NCBI RefSeq assembly: GCF_958979055.1 | Contig: NC_084896.1 | Span: 7,072,501-7,136,500 of the forward strand | DNA length: 64,000 nt | Direction of reading: 5' to 3' | DNA from: Alnus glutinosa | Taxonomy: Eukaryota > Streptophyta > Magnoliopsida > Fagales > Betulaceae | Part shown: positions 45,267 to 59,749 of the stretch, piece after piece | How positions within the stretch are numbered: position 1 is the first letter of the stretch | How the letters are laid out: every line of letters begins with the position of its first letter | Notes under the pieces: generated by a model | What the model was told of the DNA's origin: nothing | Database searches by the model: none | The model's input: only the letters and a program-made list of their open reading frames with translations | Translations under genes and position numbers: made by a program

Positions 45267-48224
45267 CAACTCTATAACCTACTCTTTGCAAATAATGCTT
45301 TCTTCAAACAATGAATCAATCAACATGCATTGTTATCATTCTACTTTACATAATTTAAATCCCAACCACAATACACATTCAAACACTTTAAATCAATTCA
45401 ACACCCTTCATTCATGCAACAATTCATAAATATGATTTGAACATAATCGAAACTACTCAAATTATCCAAAACATATAATTCAACATACAGTTGGTTCGGA
45501 TTTGTAAAAAATATATATTTTGCAATTCCATAATTGTATAAAATTAGTTTTCTCAGTGAGTAGAATACTCATCTTGGCTGCATTGGACTCTTGACTCTAA
45601 CTTCCACTAGATTCTAGTCACTCAAACTCTATATTGGAGAACCAATCGAAGTCTCCAATTGTGACACAATCTTGCAAATACTTATAACGTTAGACTATAC
45701 TATGGAAATCATTCTATGGCATTTAAACTATCCGTGTGCTCACCCATTGCGTTACCCGTGTCTAAGTCTAGTTAAGTTTCCTAAACTATTATTAGGTTAT
45801 CATTTTATTCATCTTATTATCTCATGACACGTTTGCTATCTTATTTAACTACTTATTATTATTATTATTATCATGCCACATTATCATTGTTAATGCTTTT
45901 ATAACTTGTTTACTCACCTACTAAGATAACAATATATATTTAACTCATATATATGTATATATTTATATACATGTATACATGAAAATATACGATGCTTAAA
46001 CCCAATCCAAAGATACACTAAAATACTTAGTGTACATGAATAGGTGGATTAGTTACTTAATTACTACTCTAAACGGATTTCAAGCCTATATGTATATATA
46101 TATATATATATATTTCCTTAATTTATTTCTAATTTGGTAATCATTCCGATAATTAACTTATAGAGCCTATTGCTTAACACTTACTCTTTATTAATTACTA
46201 ACCATTTAGGTAATTTAGATTATGGAACTTATCCTATTTAATTTACTAAATTAATAGCTCCTTACCATGAACTATGACGCCCATACTATAATCCTTACAT
46301 ATTTCATTTTTATTCTATTAGACTCTTCCTTTAGTTCACCTCAAAGCATTAGCCATCAGCTACTATGCTTAACCATCAATTTACATAGCCCAATCAATAA
46401 TAACTTCTACCAACATCTTATAACAATTATCATCCTTAAACCACCATTCACTTTCAAGGTCCCACATGCCTCATAATCCAACTTCACCAAAGCCTAACAC
46501 ATACTCATCAATTTTCTATGAAAATCAATCCTCAACCAATCTACACAATTCAACCCATACATCCCTTAGCCATAGAAATCAAGAGTTACTAAATCAACAC
46601 CACATAAACTCCATTCGGCTACCACATAGAAGGGATTCCCCGAATCAACTCCAAATCAAGGGCCTAGGCACCCACAAGCATCAAAGGCCAAAAACCAACT
46701 CCAATGTCATTAAAACAACACTATGGAACTTAATCAAAAATCCAACATCATCAAATTATCAATCCAAAATCCAGATTTGAATCCCATCAAGAACACCCAT
46801 TAAAATCACTCTCTTCATACATGGCCACTACAAGAGACTAACCAAACCATTCAACCATTTTCAATTAGCATTAACCCCTTCAACACAAACCCAAACAACA
46901 ACTCAATTGATCCGGCCACCATGTAAGCCCATTCAAAGTTCCAATAAACTAACTAAAATCATCAATCAAATTTACAAATCCACAGCAAATATCATATGGT
47001 CATTCACCTAGAATCAAACTTCAAAGACTCATTCAGCCAACAATAAATCCAGAAAATTTCACCAACAAACCCAATCAATTTTGGCTTCAAAAATTCAGAA
47101 TTTCTAAACTAAATTAATCCCATAAAATCACACCTCAATCAATAGCCAAAAAGACCAAACGGAAAGACCCATCAACAATGATTCTAAAATACAAATCCAA
47201 AACCTCATTTTAAAATCATCAAACACAAATATAGCATCACAAAACCAAAATCCCAAGAGACATACACCATTTGGCCAACTCCCCCAAAAATCAATATGAA
47301 ACCCTAAATTTCTTCCCAATCAAAGCCAGAAGATAAAGATACAAATTTATGCTATTTAGGCAATGGGTATTCTGAAAAATGCAGGGAAATAGGGTTAGGG
47401 ATTTTACCTTCTTTGATTCTCCTTCAAGTAGCATGACCCACGAAAATCACGGCTCTATCTTCCAATCAAGATCTCCAACTCTGCATTCCGCTCATCAAAG
47501 TCTCTCAATCTCAGTTCATCTCTCTCACAGATGCAGGGTGTGTGTGGGTGTACAAGAGGAAGATGAAGAGAGGAAGAAGAAGGTAAAGGGAAAGGGTTGT
47601 GCGTGCGAGATAGTGAGGGAAGAGAGGAGGAAAGACAAAGGGAAGAGGAGAAGGGAGAAATGGAAGAGGGGGTTTGGGCACTGAAATAGGGGATGGGGTA
47701 ATGTGCGTGCGGGGGAGAAGAGGAAGAGGGAAAGAAAGGAAAAGGAAAGAAAGAAAGGAACTGTCGTGCGATCCAAAGAGAGGAGAGAAGAAAAGGGAGA
47801 AAAGAAAAGAAAGAGGAATAGAGATAGGAAGAGACGTGTTTGGTGAAGAAATAAGGGGAAGAGATCATGCAATCTTCTCCAAACCAATCACAAGCTGACA
47901 AGTGGCAAGGGGGAGATTTCCTTTAATTTAAGCCCCAACTTTTATTAAATTACTACAGGACCCCACTATATTAAAAATCTTATCATTTAATAATTAATAC
48001 TTTACCCTACATATATTTAAACCACAGTTTTGTTAATGTAATTAATTATTTATTCAACTAGAACCCACTATAATAATTATTATACTTTCTATTATTTTAT
48101 CTTAAGTTTATTTTATTTTGATAACACAATTATTATTACCTGAAATACAATTATTAGTCACATCTATTTAATAAATACAATTTATTAATTGATAAATCTC
48201 CTATTTAATTTCTTTGTCTTCACA
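45267..48224 (-). mobile_element. Gypsy-like LTR on the minus strand, copy B
   Basis: Counterpart of 10119-13076 with the same purine-rich block (about 47530-47850) and AT repeats. No gene. Confidence 0.6.
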
Positions 48225-50131
48225 TCCTCCCCTCCTTAGAAAAATTTCGTCCTCGAAATTTGTAGACAACTCTTTTAATCTCACATGCTTACATGAAACT
48301 ATCCCAACGGTCCTAAAAAATAATTTGCATCAAGCATCCTATCCTCAGTCTCAAAGTCTTATCTAGTCCCAACACTCAGTTAACTTATACTTTATTCATA
48401 TGAGCTTACATCGTCCTCTAAAATCCTCAATCACTTTAACTCATATATCACTTTACTATACAAAACCTTACAAGTACCACTTGTCTCTTTTATTACAAGT
48501 CCAAGTCAATTCACTAACTCTCACCTCCTTAGTTTAAAACTCTTTATCCAAACTATGACTTAAGGTGAATCATTCTCATTCTTCTATACAATATACTTTG
48601 ATTTATCCTTAGAGCCTCAAACTATTAGTCATTGTGGCAAACTATCCCCAAGACTCTAGTCATGAAATTTATTCCTTAAGCAACCTCAACAACAATTTAA
48701 TTGCTTTACATGAATCTCCTATATCGTTTACTTTATAAACTCTTAAAATCATACTTGGATCATCTCCAATTGGCCTCAATTTTGACCTATAAGACACCAA
48801 AGATTTAGCGTGGGCTCACTAAGTGATATTATGATCTATTTCTCTTTAAATCTTAGGTACTAGCATCCTCAAATAGGTAAACCATTGAAATTTTCAAACT
48901 TAACCTAATATTACAAGGCCTTAACTTGCTCCTTATTCCTGATTGGTGGCTTATTCTCAACATTTTATCTATCCAATTTGTTAACTCCTTACTATTTCAC
49001 CAGCATCAGTACCTTTAAACCATAAATTTACACTTAATATTTGTTTTACAACTGAAATTATACTATGACACCATTATTTCACCAAAGATCAACTAGCAAT
49101 TAACTTCTTTCTAACACTTGGACCTAATTCAAATAGCTTTCTCTAACACGTACAATTATATATTGAAGTTCATATTTGAACTATCACCTTTACTTTAATA
49201 ATCATTTGTGTTAAACACTATACTTTACACATAAAGCATGTTTGAACTACTAACTTTTAAGTTAATTCTTATGTTTGAAATCGTGTTTCAAAGGTATTTT
49301 GGCTTAGCCATAAATTTTATTAAATAGTCATATTTAACTTAACTACTAGTTTTAAAATTGTTCTTAAATTCATGATTTATTAAAATAAGACATCTAAAGA
49401 TTTATCATGTTTAGTTATTTACTTGTTTAGCTTGCTTCACATTAACATTTTATTATTCTAACTCGTACCAATAGGTCGACACCCTAGAGGATGCATCTCT
49501 CGTCGTTTGAGTAGTTATCTTCGTTGATGGTCGTCTCCTTGCTATGGTTCATCCTCGTAGTTGTAGTTAGGCAGCTTCCTTGAATTGAAGGTGCTCTTCA
49601 AGATTCGAGTCTCCTTCGATGCGCCCTAAGAATAAGTCATCACTTCTCAAAGGACGGTTATTAGTCTACCCTCATGAGAAGCTATCTCTTACATCGCCAA
49701 TAGCCTAACACAATCATGCTAGACTCTTCTAAAAGACTAAGCTACTAGACACCTAGGACTACCCATAATAGCGTCATCACAAGAGTGACCACGCATGTTT
49801 TGACCTAAGGCTTTATTCTCTACCAACACGACTCAATCGAGGTGTTGCACTTGAATCAATCGAGACGCATGCAACACTTCCGAACAAAGGAAGAGGTCAT
49901 TGTCTAAGTGGCATAGCTTGTCTACACAGAGCTATGCTACGTACACAACACAAATCCAAACATATGCATTACCATAATTATGCAATGCACACAAAGATCT
50001 TAATTTAAATCTTTTTGTCTTTGTTAAAGCTTTTAAATTCCAAAGGCTCTTTGTTATCCTAGATTCTAATACAAACATAGATTTTTGCTTTTCTAAAAAA
50101 TCCTAGAGCTAACTGCTATGATACCATTTGC
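48225..50131 (-). mobile_element. Internal region of non-autonomous LTR element, copy B
   Basis: Counterpart of 13077-14983, with the primer binding site at 50115-50126 and the polypurine end at about 48225-48240. No long frame. Confidence 0.6.
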
Positions 50132-50946
50132 TGTGACGACCCCCCCCCCCTTTTTTTTTCTTTTTTTATACAAACATAAAACGAGTCATCACAATGGCAC
50201 GACGATGTGTCCCTCAACCAACATATGACACATGCCCCATAACATGTACATGATAATCAGAGTATGACATCTATCCATCTATGAAGTGAAAAACATAAAC
50301 CTAAATAGCGGAAATCATAACATGAACCTCTATAACAAATAATCATAACCAAAGAGCCATATTACATCTATCTGTTTAAGTTTTTCCTCAAATCAAACAC
50401 ATAGTAATTACACAACAGAGAGCTCCTAATGGAAAATTAAGTGTTTTCAACTTTATCAGTGAACATATGCCTTGTTGAGAAAGCTTCCACACACGACACG
50501 CATAGAAAGAGTTGAGTAAAATATTTCAAAACTTTTCATCTGCAAAGATTCTTTGGCTCATTAATTACTTGACTCTCAATTATATGTTTACATATTTTTA
50601 ATTTTCTATTTAATTTTGTTTTCAGTTTTAAATACATGCGTGTTCTGAAGCTAACATTAAAAAAATTCCGTTGTCTGCTATTTTTCTCTATTTTTGGTTT
50701 TTTTTTTTTTTTTTGGTGGAGAGTCCAAACCTAGGTTGCTAGAGTCCGAACACACTGATTAGTGCATTAATCAGCTAGGCCTGTCCAAACAGGCATCTTG
50801 ACCGTCCGAACGCGCGACCTAGGTTTTTAAACTTATCACTTTCTCTCCTAGCCGCCGCACCTCATTCTTCTCTGGAGTTGTTTTTGTTTCTTTCTCAAGT
50901 TCTCATGGTGTCTCTTGAGTTTTTGGTTTTTGGTTTTGGGTTTTTG

Positions 50947-50986
<40 letters not shown>

Positions 50987-51427
50987 GCATTATCTCTTCT
51001 CACCAATATTCCACGTATGTTCTTCTTTCCCTTACAATTTTTTTTTATTTGTTTATGAGAATATATGGATTTTGGAATATTCTGCTATTGTGAAAATTGT
51101 TTTTGAGATTAAATGCTTGCTAGGGTTGGAATAATTTTGTTCAATATTCATGAGAATATTTATATTGCTTGCTTGCTGAGGTTGTAATATTTATTGCATT
51201 ACTATGATCCTATTTTTGGTATTTAATTGCATGCAAGCACATGATTTTTATTTTTTTGTCCTATATTAGTTTTCCATGTGCAATTATTATTGGACTAGAT
51301 TATTTCTGCATGCTTATGCTATTAGTTTGGTCATATTGTTTTTGACATGCAAATGGGATCTAACTATTTGGATTATTGGTGCATATTCTAGATATATTTG
51401 TTTTTGTTCTATATTACAGATAGAAGG
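50132..51427. other. LTR fragment and poly-T spacer, copy B
   Basis: LTR end at 50132 to about 50680, then spacer with a 37-base T tract at 50949-50985. No gene supported. Confidence 0.5.
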
Positions 51428-52445
51428 ACAAAGATTGAGATTGCAGTTGCAAAGGCAAGGATCGAACAACGGACCATCATAATAGAATGGGCCATTGTCA
51501 GACAGGATGTGATGGTGCCTCCATTTGATCTCATCGACCATATTTTTCAAGAAAATAATTAGCGAAGCTTGTACACTTCCAACACAGTCTATCCTAGACT
51601 TTTGCGAGAATTTTATGCTAACTTGAAGATTGACAAGGTTAGCCCGATACATCCCATCCGGAAGACCAAAGTCTGTGGCCAATAGGGGTGGGCAAATTAT
51701 CTGCCTACCACCTACCGACCGCTTACCGAACCAAACCGAACCACCATCGACCGCCTACCGACTTGACCGACTAATTTTTCGGTTCGGTAGTCGGTATAAA
51801 ATTTTATTCCGGAAGCCGGATTAGCAACCGAACCGCCTTTTAAGCGGTAACCGAACCGAACCGTCTTCTATTCCGACTGATTTAACTGAACCGACATAAA
51901 ACGAAACGACGTCATTTTAGTGAGAATGAAACTTTTGATCATTTTTTTTTCCTTTAAAAAAATCAAAACGACGTCGTTTCATTACCCATTTTAACTGAAT
52001 GTTAACCGATTTAACCAACCGCCTATTAACCGCTTAACCGACTTAACCAAAATAAATTCACCGATTGCATTCCGACAAAAGTCAGTTAACCGACCGAATT
52101 AACCGCCTACCGAACCGACGCCCACCCCTAGTGGCCAATCAATCATAGTTGATGCTAATCTTATCAGTGATGTGACTCACATTCCTATAATTGTAGCTCC
52201 TGGACTTCCTTAGCCAAATCATGTGGAACCCCCCTCCATTGAAGACTTGAGGATGTTATTTGATCCTCAAGGCCTTGAAGAGATGAGGAACATTCCCATT
52301 GGATGGCTGCAATCTCCTCACCGGCTTCTAGCTCGTATCATGATGTAGAATTTATGGCCGCTCTCCAGAAACAGGAATATCACCATTCGTAGGGCCAGAT
52401 TTTTATATGCCATCATCAGACGTGTTCCCTTTTGTCTTTGCACTG
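51428..52445 (+). pseudogene. Plant transposon-protein-like remnant, copy B
   Basis: As at 16285-17302, split by the same hAT MITE. It retains IPIGWLQSP where copy A has IPIGLLQSP; the third copy at the window end also has tryptophan, so copy A carries the derived base. Confidence 0.5.
51683..52130. mobile_element. hAT-type MITE, copy B
   Basis: Same ends and 8-bp duplication GTGGCCAA as 16540-16987, with several substitutions (for example GGAAGCCGG for GAAAGCCGG). Confidence 0.9.
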
Positions 52446-52799
52446 TGTTAGATGTACTAGCTTTCTTGGAATATTTGTGTGATTTGATCAACCATTGAAG
52501 TCTAACTTAGGGAAGAGCCCTAAGTTAAAGGAGTCCATTGAAGAACCCATTAGACAAGCGGTCTGGTAGGGAGGCGTTCACGTATAGGTATATGTCAGAG
52601 TTAAAGGTATGACTACTGCATTAGGTTATGTGAGTTCGACTGCTTTGTAACTAGTTTTTTCTTCTGAATAGTGGATTTCATGGGTTTGGCTTCCCCGAAG
52701 TTGTTTTCTCTTTGTCTAAAAAGTTTCAACTTCGTGACCAAAATATATGAGTTAATTGTTTTACTGCTTTACATATTTTGGTTGCATGTTTGGTTGTGA

Positions 52800-52837
<38 letters not shown>

Positions 52838-53450
52838 TAGGAGTCATATTTATTTTTCAATTGGTATCATAGCAGGTTCACTCGTTTTTGGATTAAATTC
52901 CTGAGTGGATCCTAGACTCCTATTTGTTTTTATATCATGTCTCTTAATCTTAATTCTATTATTGCTTTTGATGGCTCGAATTATAGTTATCGGAAAGCAA
53001 GAATTAGATTCTTTTTAAAATCAATAGACGTTTGGCATATTGTTGAGTTTGGGTGGACCCCACCGACTACAACAGTTGCTGAATGGACTACCGTTGAAAC
53101 ACGTACTCGTCTTTCCAATGGTCAAGCCTTAAATGATATTTGTCAAACTCTTTTACCATTTGAATTCTCACGAATTTCACATTGTGAAATTGCTCAAGAA
53201 GCATGCGCAATACTGAAAACTACATACGAAGGCACAAAAATTATAAAATCTGCCAAGTTTCAAATGTTAGTTTCTCAGTTTGAAGGAATAAAGATGCAAG
53301 AGGATGAACCTTTGAATGAGTTTTGCACCAAGATCAGCGACCTGAGAAATTTCATGGTAAGTTTCGCGAAGAAGATATCGGATGCAAAACTCATTAAAAA
53401 GATACTAAGATCGTTGCTTGAGCGTCTCAGAATAAAAGTCACTATTGTAA
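52446..53450 (+). mobile_element. Copia LTR, primer site and truncated gag, copy B (empty CACTA site)
   Basis: LTR 52446-52859 with (CA)18, primer binding site 52862-52873, gag frame from 52937. At 53448-53450 a single TAA marks the unoccupied CACTA target. Gag homology ends here; the frame then runs into GLP upstream sequence from 53455, so the C-terminal residues after VTIV are not gag. This shows where the copia element was truncated before the duplication. Confidence 0.85.
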
Positions 53451-53454
53451 TACT

Positions 53455-54385
53455 GCCATGTGGAATATGCGATTATTCCGCTTATCGACCATTTATTTAT
53501 GTCATCGCTTTACAAAACTTTACTTACAACTTTTGCTAAATCCAGTCTTCTTTTTTTTTTTTAACCAGCTAAATCCTATGTCTATTCGTTCAGCTCGGTT
53601 GATATTTTCATCGAGTTCTTTGGTTGAAAATTCGTGGCCTTTTTTTTTTAAAGAAAAAATAATAATAGTAACAATCTTAATTAATTATGCAGTAAGAAAG
53701 TGCATACAGAATCACTTGGGCATACGAAATCGCAATCTTATTTAATTATGTTGGGACGATTCAATGCAAGAGAAGAAAACGCTTAATTTGTTTCTCATTT
53801 CAACTCCATCACTGCATGGAACAAAACAATCAAAATAAAAACAGAGCGACATGCAAAAGAAACGGAGGGATGTTCCAATACACGTACGTTAGTGTTGATT
53901 TGGTCAAATGAGAGACATATAGAGGATATGTTGTCTCTAGGACTCCACTGACGTGTTCAACTCATTTTTGTTTTAACATCACATATTCTCGATCAATCAT
54001 GAGGGACAGGGTCAACTCCATATACCTATAATATATATATATATATATCAATGTAAAATTCACTAATGAGGAATGGGCCAAAGCAACAGTAGTAGAATTG
54101 AACTATTCCATTCACCAAAACCGTCAAATTTGGCTGCATGTTCTATTAGTGTATATATAAGCGTTCATTACGTACGTAGTTGTTAAAGAAATGTTCCCCC
54201 TTAAAATAAAAAATTGGTAACCAATGAAGACTTACCAAGTCTTATATCTTCCCCGTGGAAGTTAAAACATAGACCTGTTCAGTAACTCTAATCCATAAAT
54301 ACGTGCCTTCCAATGCAACATTTCTCACCACTCACCCAATAAGCAAGAATACACAGCATACTCAAAGGTGGAGATAACCTCAAAA
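53455..54385 (+). promoter_or_regulatory. GLP3 upstream region
   Basis: Near-identical to the GLP1 upstream region. TATA-like ATAAATA at 54295-54301. Both GGTCAA cores are present. The TA repeat near 54030-54048 has about 9-10 units against about 27 in GLP1, the main promoter difference between the two copies. Confidence 0.6.
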
Positions 54386-55188
54386 ATGATGAAAGGCGTT
54401 CCTAGGTATCTGGTAACCGTGCTCGTCTTGGCTTTGGCATGCTCCCTTGCCTCTGCATATGACCCCAGCCCTCTTCAAGATTTTTGCGTTTCAACCAACG
54501 ATTCTGCTTCTGGAGGTATGAAGTCATTTGAAGCATCTGTCTGTAATCTTGTATTTTTGTTGTTTTACCCTGCCCCTCTTGTTAGTACTCTACATACAAA
54601 TATATTTATGCTCCGTTCTTTTTATATAACAAGCTTTTCGTTCTCCATGCAGTATTTGTGAATGGAAAGTTCTGCAAGGACCCCAAGCTTGTCTCTGCCA
54701 ATGACTTCTTCTTCTCCGGACTAAACATTCCCAGAGATACATCAAATCCACTTGGATCGACTGTCACTCTCCTGAATGTGGACAAAATACTAGGCCTCAA
54801 CACTTTAGGCATATCCTTGGCTCGCATTGACTTTGCACCATACGGCCTAAATCCTCCCCACATTCACCCTCGTGGAACTGAGATTCTTGTAGTCCTAGAG
54901 GGTACTCTATTAGTTGGTTTTGTCACATCCAACACAGATAACCGTCTCTTCACCAAAGTTCTTAATGCTGGAGACGTCTTTGTCTTCCCAATTGGCCTCA
55001 TACACTTCCAGTTTAATTCTGGGCATACCAATGCCGTAGCCTTTGCCGGTCTCAGCAGCCAGAATCCTGGGGTCATCACCATAGCAAATGCAGTCTTTGG
55101 ATCTAATCCTCCAATCAATCCTGATGTTCTCGCCAAGGCCTTCCAACTAGACAGAAATGTGATTAATTATCTTCAGAAAAAGTTCTAG
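54386..55188 (+). CDS. Germin-like protein 3 (GLP-a, copy B)
   Basis: Exons 54386-54515 and 54653-55188 encode a 221-residue protein identical to GLP1, with the same signal peptide, disulfide cysteines and His113-His115-Glu120-His161 site. The intron and 3' flank are also essentially the same; AATAAA lies at 55302. It is the product of the recent segmental duplication, so any expression difference from GLP1 would have to come from the TA repeat length or from the CACTA element about 1 kb upstream of GLP1. Confidence 0.95.
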
Positions 55189-55828
55189 TGGGACAATTAT
55201 TAGATAAATATTTGTAATTGCCAATAATGAATCATTAGATGGTTCAAATGGATCTTGCCATTATTCACTTCGTTGTAACACCATAGCAATAACTTCGATG
55301 AAATAAAATTCTTTCTTACTCTATCTCTCTGTTTCTTCCTTCTTCTTCTTCTTTTTCTTTTTTTTTTTTTCGCAGTGTAATAATGGTGGTAGAACAAGTG
55401 CATGATTAAAGTTAACTACATCTTGAATCCACAATGTTTGAGATATATATCACACCTAACTTCTCTTGGTACGTGCCCTTCATATATTCTCTTTTAAAAA
55501 AATAAAATTCGACAACATATAAATATATCTTTAAATCAATAATAAACCTTTGCTCATATTTTATTTTAAATCTAATTTATATCGAGGCATTATCAATAAT
55601 AATGAAACAACATTATTAATTGGTCTTTATATCGGAAAATACCAACTCCCTAACCTGTCAGGCCTAAAGAGGTTTGAATAGATGTTAGGGAAGACCCTAC
55701 AATGTCCTCGTGATTTTTGAATTGTAGTTCACAATATCATCTATAATGGTAAAAATTTTACATATAAAGAATTCTAGCACTTAAGTCGAGCTTTGTATAT
55801 ATAGTAACAGTAGAAAACATATCTTGTG

Positions 55829-56130
55829 CATTAAGGGATTCGATTCTATAGTGTAGTGGCTATTCATCATGAAAATTATGTCAAAGATCAGGTTGGAGTA
55901 GGAAATGGTGCAGGTTTTGTTATTTCTAATATTGGTTACTCTCATCTTGCTAATAAATTCTCCAAATTTCATATGAAAAATATTTTGCATTGTCGATCTA
56001 TTTCGCCTAACCATTTATTTAATTTGTTAGCCAGTTTGCACGCGATTGCCTTTGTTACTTTGAATTATAGTTTTTTCCTTTCTTTTTTTGGACACCATGA
56101 CGCAATGTTAAGCACGAGTTGAACGCTTGA
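55829..56130 (+). pseudogene. Copia gag-pre-integrase remnant after GLP3
   Basis: Counterpart of 24560-24860 with the same VGVGNGAG and FVISNIGYSHLANK segments. Confidence 0.65.
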
Positions 56131-56254
56131 CCCAGGATCTTGTAATTGGGGGTTAACCACTTAAACATATGTTATGTATGTATGATCATTATTCCGTACT
56201 ATACATATGATTATGATTCTGCTTTACACTCACACATGTTTTTTAGCGCTCGGG

Positions 56255-57289
56255 AAAATTAGAAACTAAAAAAAAATAGCCATTCTCACGGCCCACCATT
56301 TTCTTGAGAATAGTCATTCTAAGTTTTAAAGTATATAATAAAGATTCTATCCCTTATCACATATATGCTTTTATTAGGAAATGAAATATATGATAATGAT
56401 CTAACACTTGGAATAAAAATTCTTATCACCCATAGAAAATGACTATTTCTTAAATTGAGGAATAACTTTTCCTCTGAAATGTGAGTCAAATAGCTATTCC
56501 TCAATTTCAAGAATAATAATTCCCTCATGAATCATGATTATGAGTATTTCATTTTATATTCTTCTATTTCTTAATAGAATAGTCATTTCACGTGCCGAAC
56601 GTACGTAACCTAAAATATTATATTTCACCTTCTTCTATTTATAATAAAAATTATTCATTTTTCTTAATAAAATAGTCATTTTTCTTATATTGTCAATGTG
56701 TTAGGTTATTTTTTATTTTTATAGATAAATGTGTTCTGTTATAAGTATACTACTCTTGCTACCTGCTGGCCAGTGCATGTTAATATATTACTATGCACGC
56801 AGTACTCGATCAGTCAATTCACGATGTTTCGATTAAGTAAGATTTTGTTCCAAAAATTTAAAAGTTCATAGTTAAATGATTTCTATTTAAAAATACAATT
56901 GACCTATTCAGGAACAACTTAAGAATTGATGCTGCATCAATGATGCGTTCAGCATCTTCCTGATAATCATCCTAAAATTGTATTTTATTTTATTGTTCCT
57001 CGTGTGAATCTGTCTACCTGAAAACCCTAATATGACCATTTCAATTTATTTATAAATTTTGGAAAATCCAATTAAGTACAATAGTTAACTTTTTCAAAAG
57101 AAAAAATAAACAAAATTTAGAGCCAATACGGGCAGGCGTAGTTTTACTCGGTTGGAAATATCGATTAAAACTATTTTGGTTGGAAAGGCGTATTTTAAAC
57201 TCCAACCTCGCGATCGATTGAATCATTAGAAAAGCAAAATTGGAGCAACAGGGTACTTAACATATAGAGAAAGTTTCACTAACTGTCCT
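56255..57289. other. AT-rich spacer, copy B
   Basis: Counterpart of 24986-26020, with recurrent AATAGTCATT motifs and no gene. Confidence 0.4.
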
Positions 57290-57735
57290 TGATATTTCAT
57301 CACTTTTACGTACAATTATACCTTTAAGTTTTAAAAAGTGTTAATTTAGTGTATCTATCTTTCAAATTTTTTTTTAATTTCACTTGTCCGTTAGGATTTT
57401 TCGTTAAATCTTGCCAAAATTTCCAAAATACCCTTTTTTTAAAAAAATAAAAAAATGAAAAAATTATTTATTTAGGAATGTATATTTTTGCAAATTCTGT
57501 TAAATCTATCTTAAGCAACGGTTAAATCCTTACAATTTTTTGTTCTTCTTTTTCCTAAAAAAATAGGGGTATTTTAGAAATTTCGACACCTCTCCTTTAG
57601 GATTTAATGGAAAATTATAATAGAGGGTGGAAGTTAAAAGAAAATAAATAAAAAATAAAATAAAAATTATAAGTTGGATACTCTAAATTGACACTTTTTA
57701 CAATTTATGAGTATGATTACAAAAGTGATGAAAGA
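57290..57735. mobile_element. Foldback MITE, copy B
   Basis: Counterpart of 26021-26466, with the same inverted arms and the same truncation by the LTR at 57736. Confidence 0.7.
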
Positions 57736-58681
57736 TGTAAAGACCAAGAAATAAAATAGGAAATGTTGCAATTAATAAATTATGTTTATTAAATAAGATG
57801 TGATTAATAATAGATTCTAGGTGATAATTATATTATCAAAATAAAATGAGTCTAAAATAAAATAACGGAATTAGAATAATAAAATACTACCAATGAGTAT
57901 CTAGGAAATAAATTAATAATAATGGGTCCTAGTTAAATAAATAGTTGATTTTATGGGTAAAAGGTAGTTAAAATAAATGTGGGGTCAGATATTAATTGTT
58001 AAAAGATAGGATTATAACATTGTGGGGGTAATATCATAAATTAATGTAGTGGGAGGCTTTAAACAAAAATGTAATCTTATCCATGCCACATGTCATGTTA
58101 GGATTGGCAATGGGGGAATATCTTATCCTTCTTTTTAATTTAAGAAATAAAAGAAAAACAAAGAAATAGAATAAGCCCTTAAACCGGTCAACAGCCCCCC
58201 CCCCCCCCCCTCCTCTTTTCTTTTTTCTTTTCTCTTCTATTTTTTCTTCCTTCTTCTTTGTTCTTCTCACCCGATCACACAGAGAGAGACGAGAGAGTGA
58301 GATGGAGTGATTGAGAGGGAGATCAGAGAGGGAGTTGAGAGCAGAGAGTGAGATCGAGACAGGGAGATGAGACCGAGAGAGAGAGAGAGAGCCGAGAGAT
58401 TGGGAGTGAGATCGGGAGAGTTGAGGGAGATGGAGCCCGATCCTCCGGCGGGTGGCGCCGACGAGACCAGAGAACGCCGGCGATGCGATCTCCGGTGAGC
58501 CCGTGACCCATATGTGTGCGAAACCCGTGCAACCCGTGACCCAGTGACCCATGACCCGTGAAACCCGACCCTCTAGGACCAGTTTCCCGGCGATTTTGGG
58601 ATGATTTTTGGCGGTTCCAGGGGATTTCAGACGAAGACCCGTTGAACCACGAAGACCCATAACCCGAAAGGCCCAGAGACC
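57736..58681 (+). mobile_element. Gypsy-like LTR fragment, copy B
   Basis: Counterpart of 26467-27411, one base longer in the poly-C run near 58195-58210. It ends directly against the GLP remnant. Confidence 0.6.
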
Positions 58682-58779
58682 CAGTCTTTGGATCTAATCC
58701 TCCAATCAATCCTGATGTTCTCGCCAAGGCCTTCCAACTAGACAGAAATATGATTAATTATCTTTAGAAAAAGTTCTAG
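58682..58779 (+). pseudogene. Germin-like gene 3' remnant (copy B)
   Basis: Same 98-base end of a GLP coding sequence as 27412-27509, including the internal TAG, so the loss of this GLP predates the segmental duplication. Confidence 0.92.
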
Positions 58780-59374
58780 TGGGACAATTATTAGATAAAT
58801 GTTTGTAATTGCCAATAATGAATCATTAGATGGTTCAGATGGATCCTGCCATTATTCCCTTTGTTGTAGCATCATAGCAATAATTTCAATCTTTTTAAAT
58901 AAAATTCTTTCATATATCCTCTCTCTGTCTCTCTCTCTCCTTGTTTATTTTTATTTTTATTTTTTTTCTGGTCACAGAGTGATAATGGAGGTAGAACAAT
59001 GGCATGATTAAAGTTAACTACATTTTGAATCCACAATGTTTGAGATATCTCTTTTAAAAAAAATAAAACTTGACAACAAGTAAATATATCTTTAAATAAA
59101 CAATAAATCTTTGGCCATATTTTCTTTTAATCTAACTAAGTTATATTGAGGCATCATCAATAATAATGAAACAACATTATTAATTAGTCTTTATATTGGA
59201 AAAAACCAACTTGCCAATCTATGAGGCCTAAAGAGGTTTGAATAGATGTTAGGGAAGACCTACAATCTTCTCCATGATTTTTGAATTGTAGTTGACAATA
59301 TCATCTTTGATGGTAAAAATATTACATATAAAGAACTCAATCATCACTTAATTCGAGCTTTGTATATATTGTAA

Positions 59375-59615
59375 CGGTAGTGGCTATTCATTATGAAAAT
59401 TATGTCAAAGATCAGGTTGGAGTAGGAAATGGTACAGGTTTTGTTATTTCTAATATTGGTTCCTCTCATCTTGCAAATAAATTCTTCAAATTTCGTCGGA
59501 AAAATATTTTGCGTTGTCAATCTATTTTGCCTAACCTTTTATTTGTTAGCCAGTTTGCACGCGATTGCCTTTGTTACTTTGAAGTATCGTTTTTTTTTTT
59601 TCGTTTTTTTGACAC
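59375..59615 (+). pseudogene. Copia gag-pre-integrase remnant after GLP remnant, copy B
   Basis: Counterpart of 28105-28345; one base change (GTATCG for GTATAG) removes a stop at its end. Confidence 0.65.
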
Positions 59616-59749
59616 CATGACGCAATCTTAAGCACGAGTTGAACGCTTGACCCAGGATCTTGTAATTGGGGATTAACCACTTAAACATATGATTATGAAT
59701 CTGCTTTACAGTACTCACATGTTTTTTAGCGCTCGGGAAAATTAGGAAC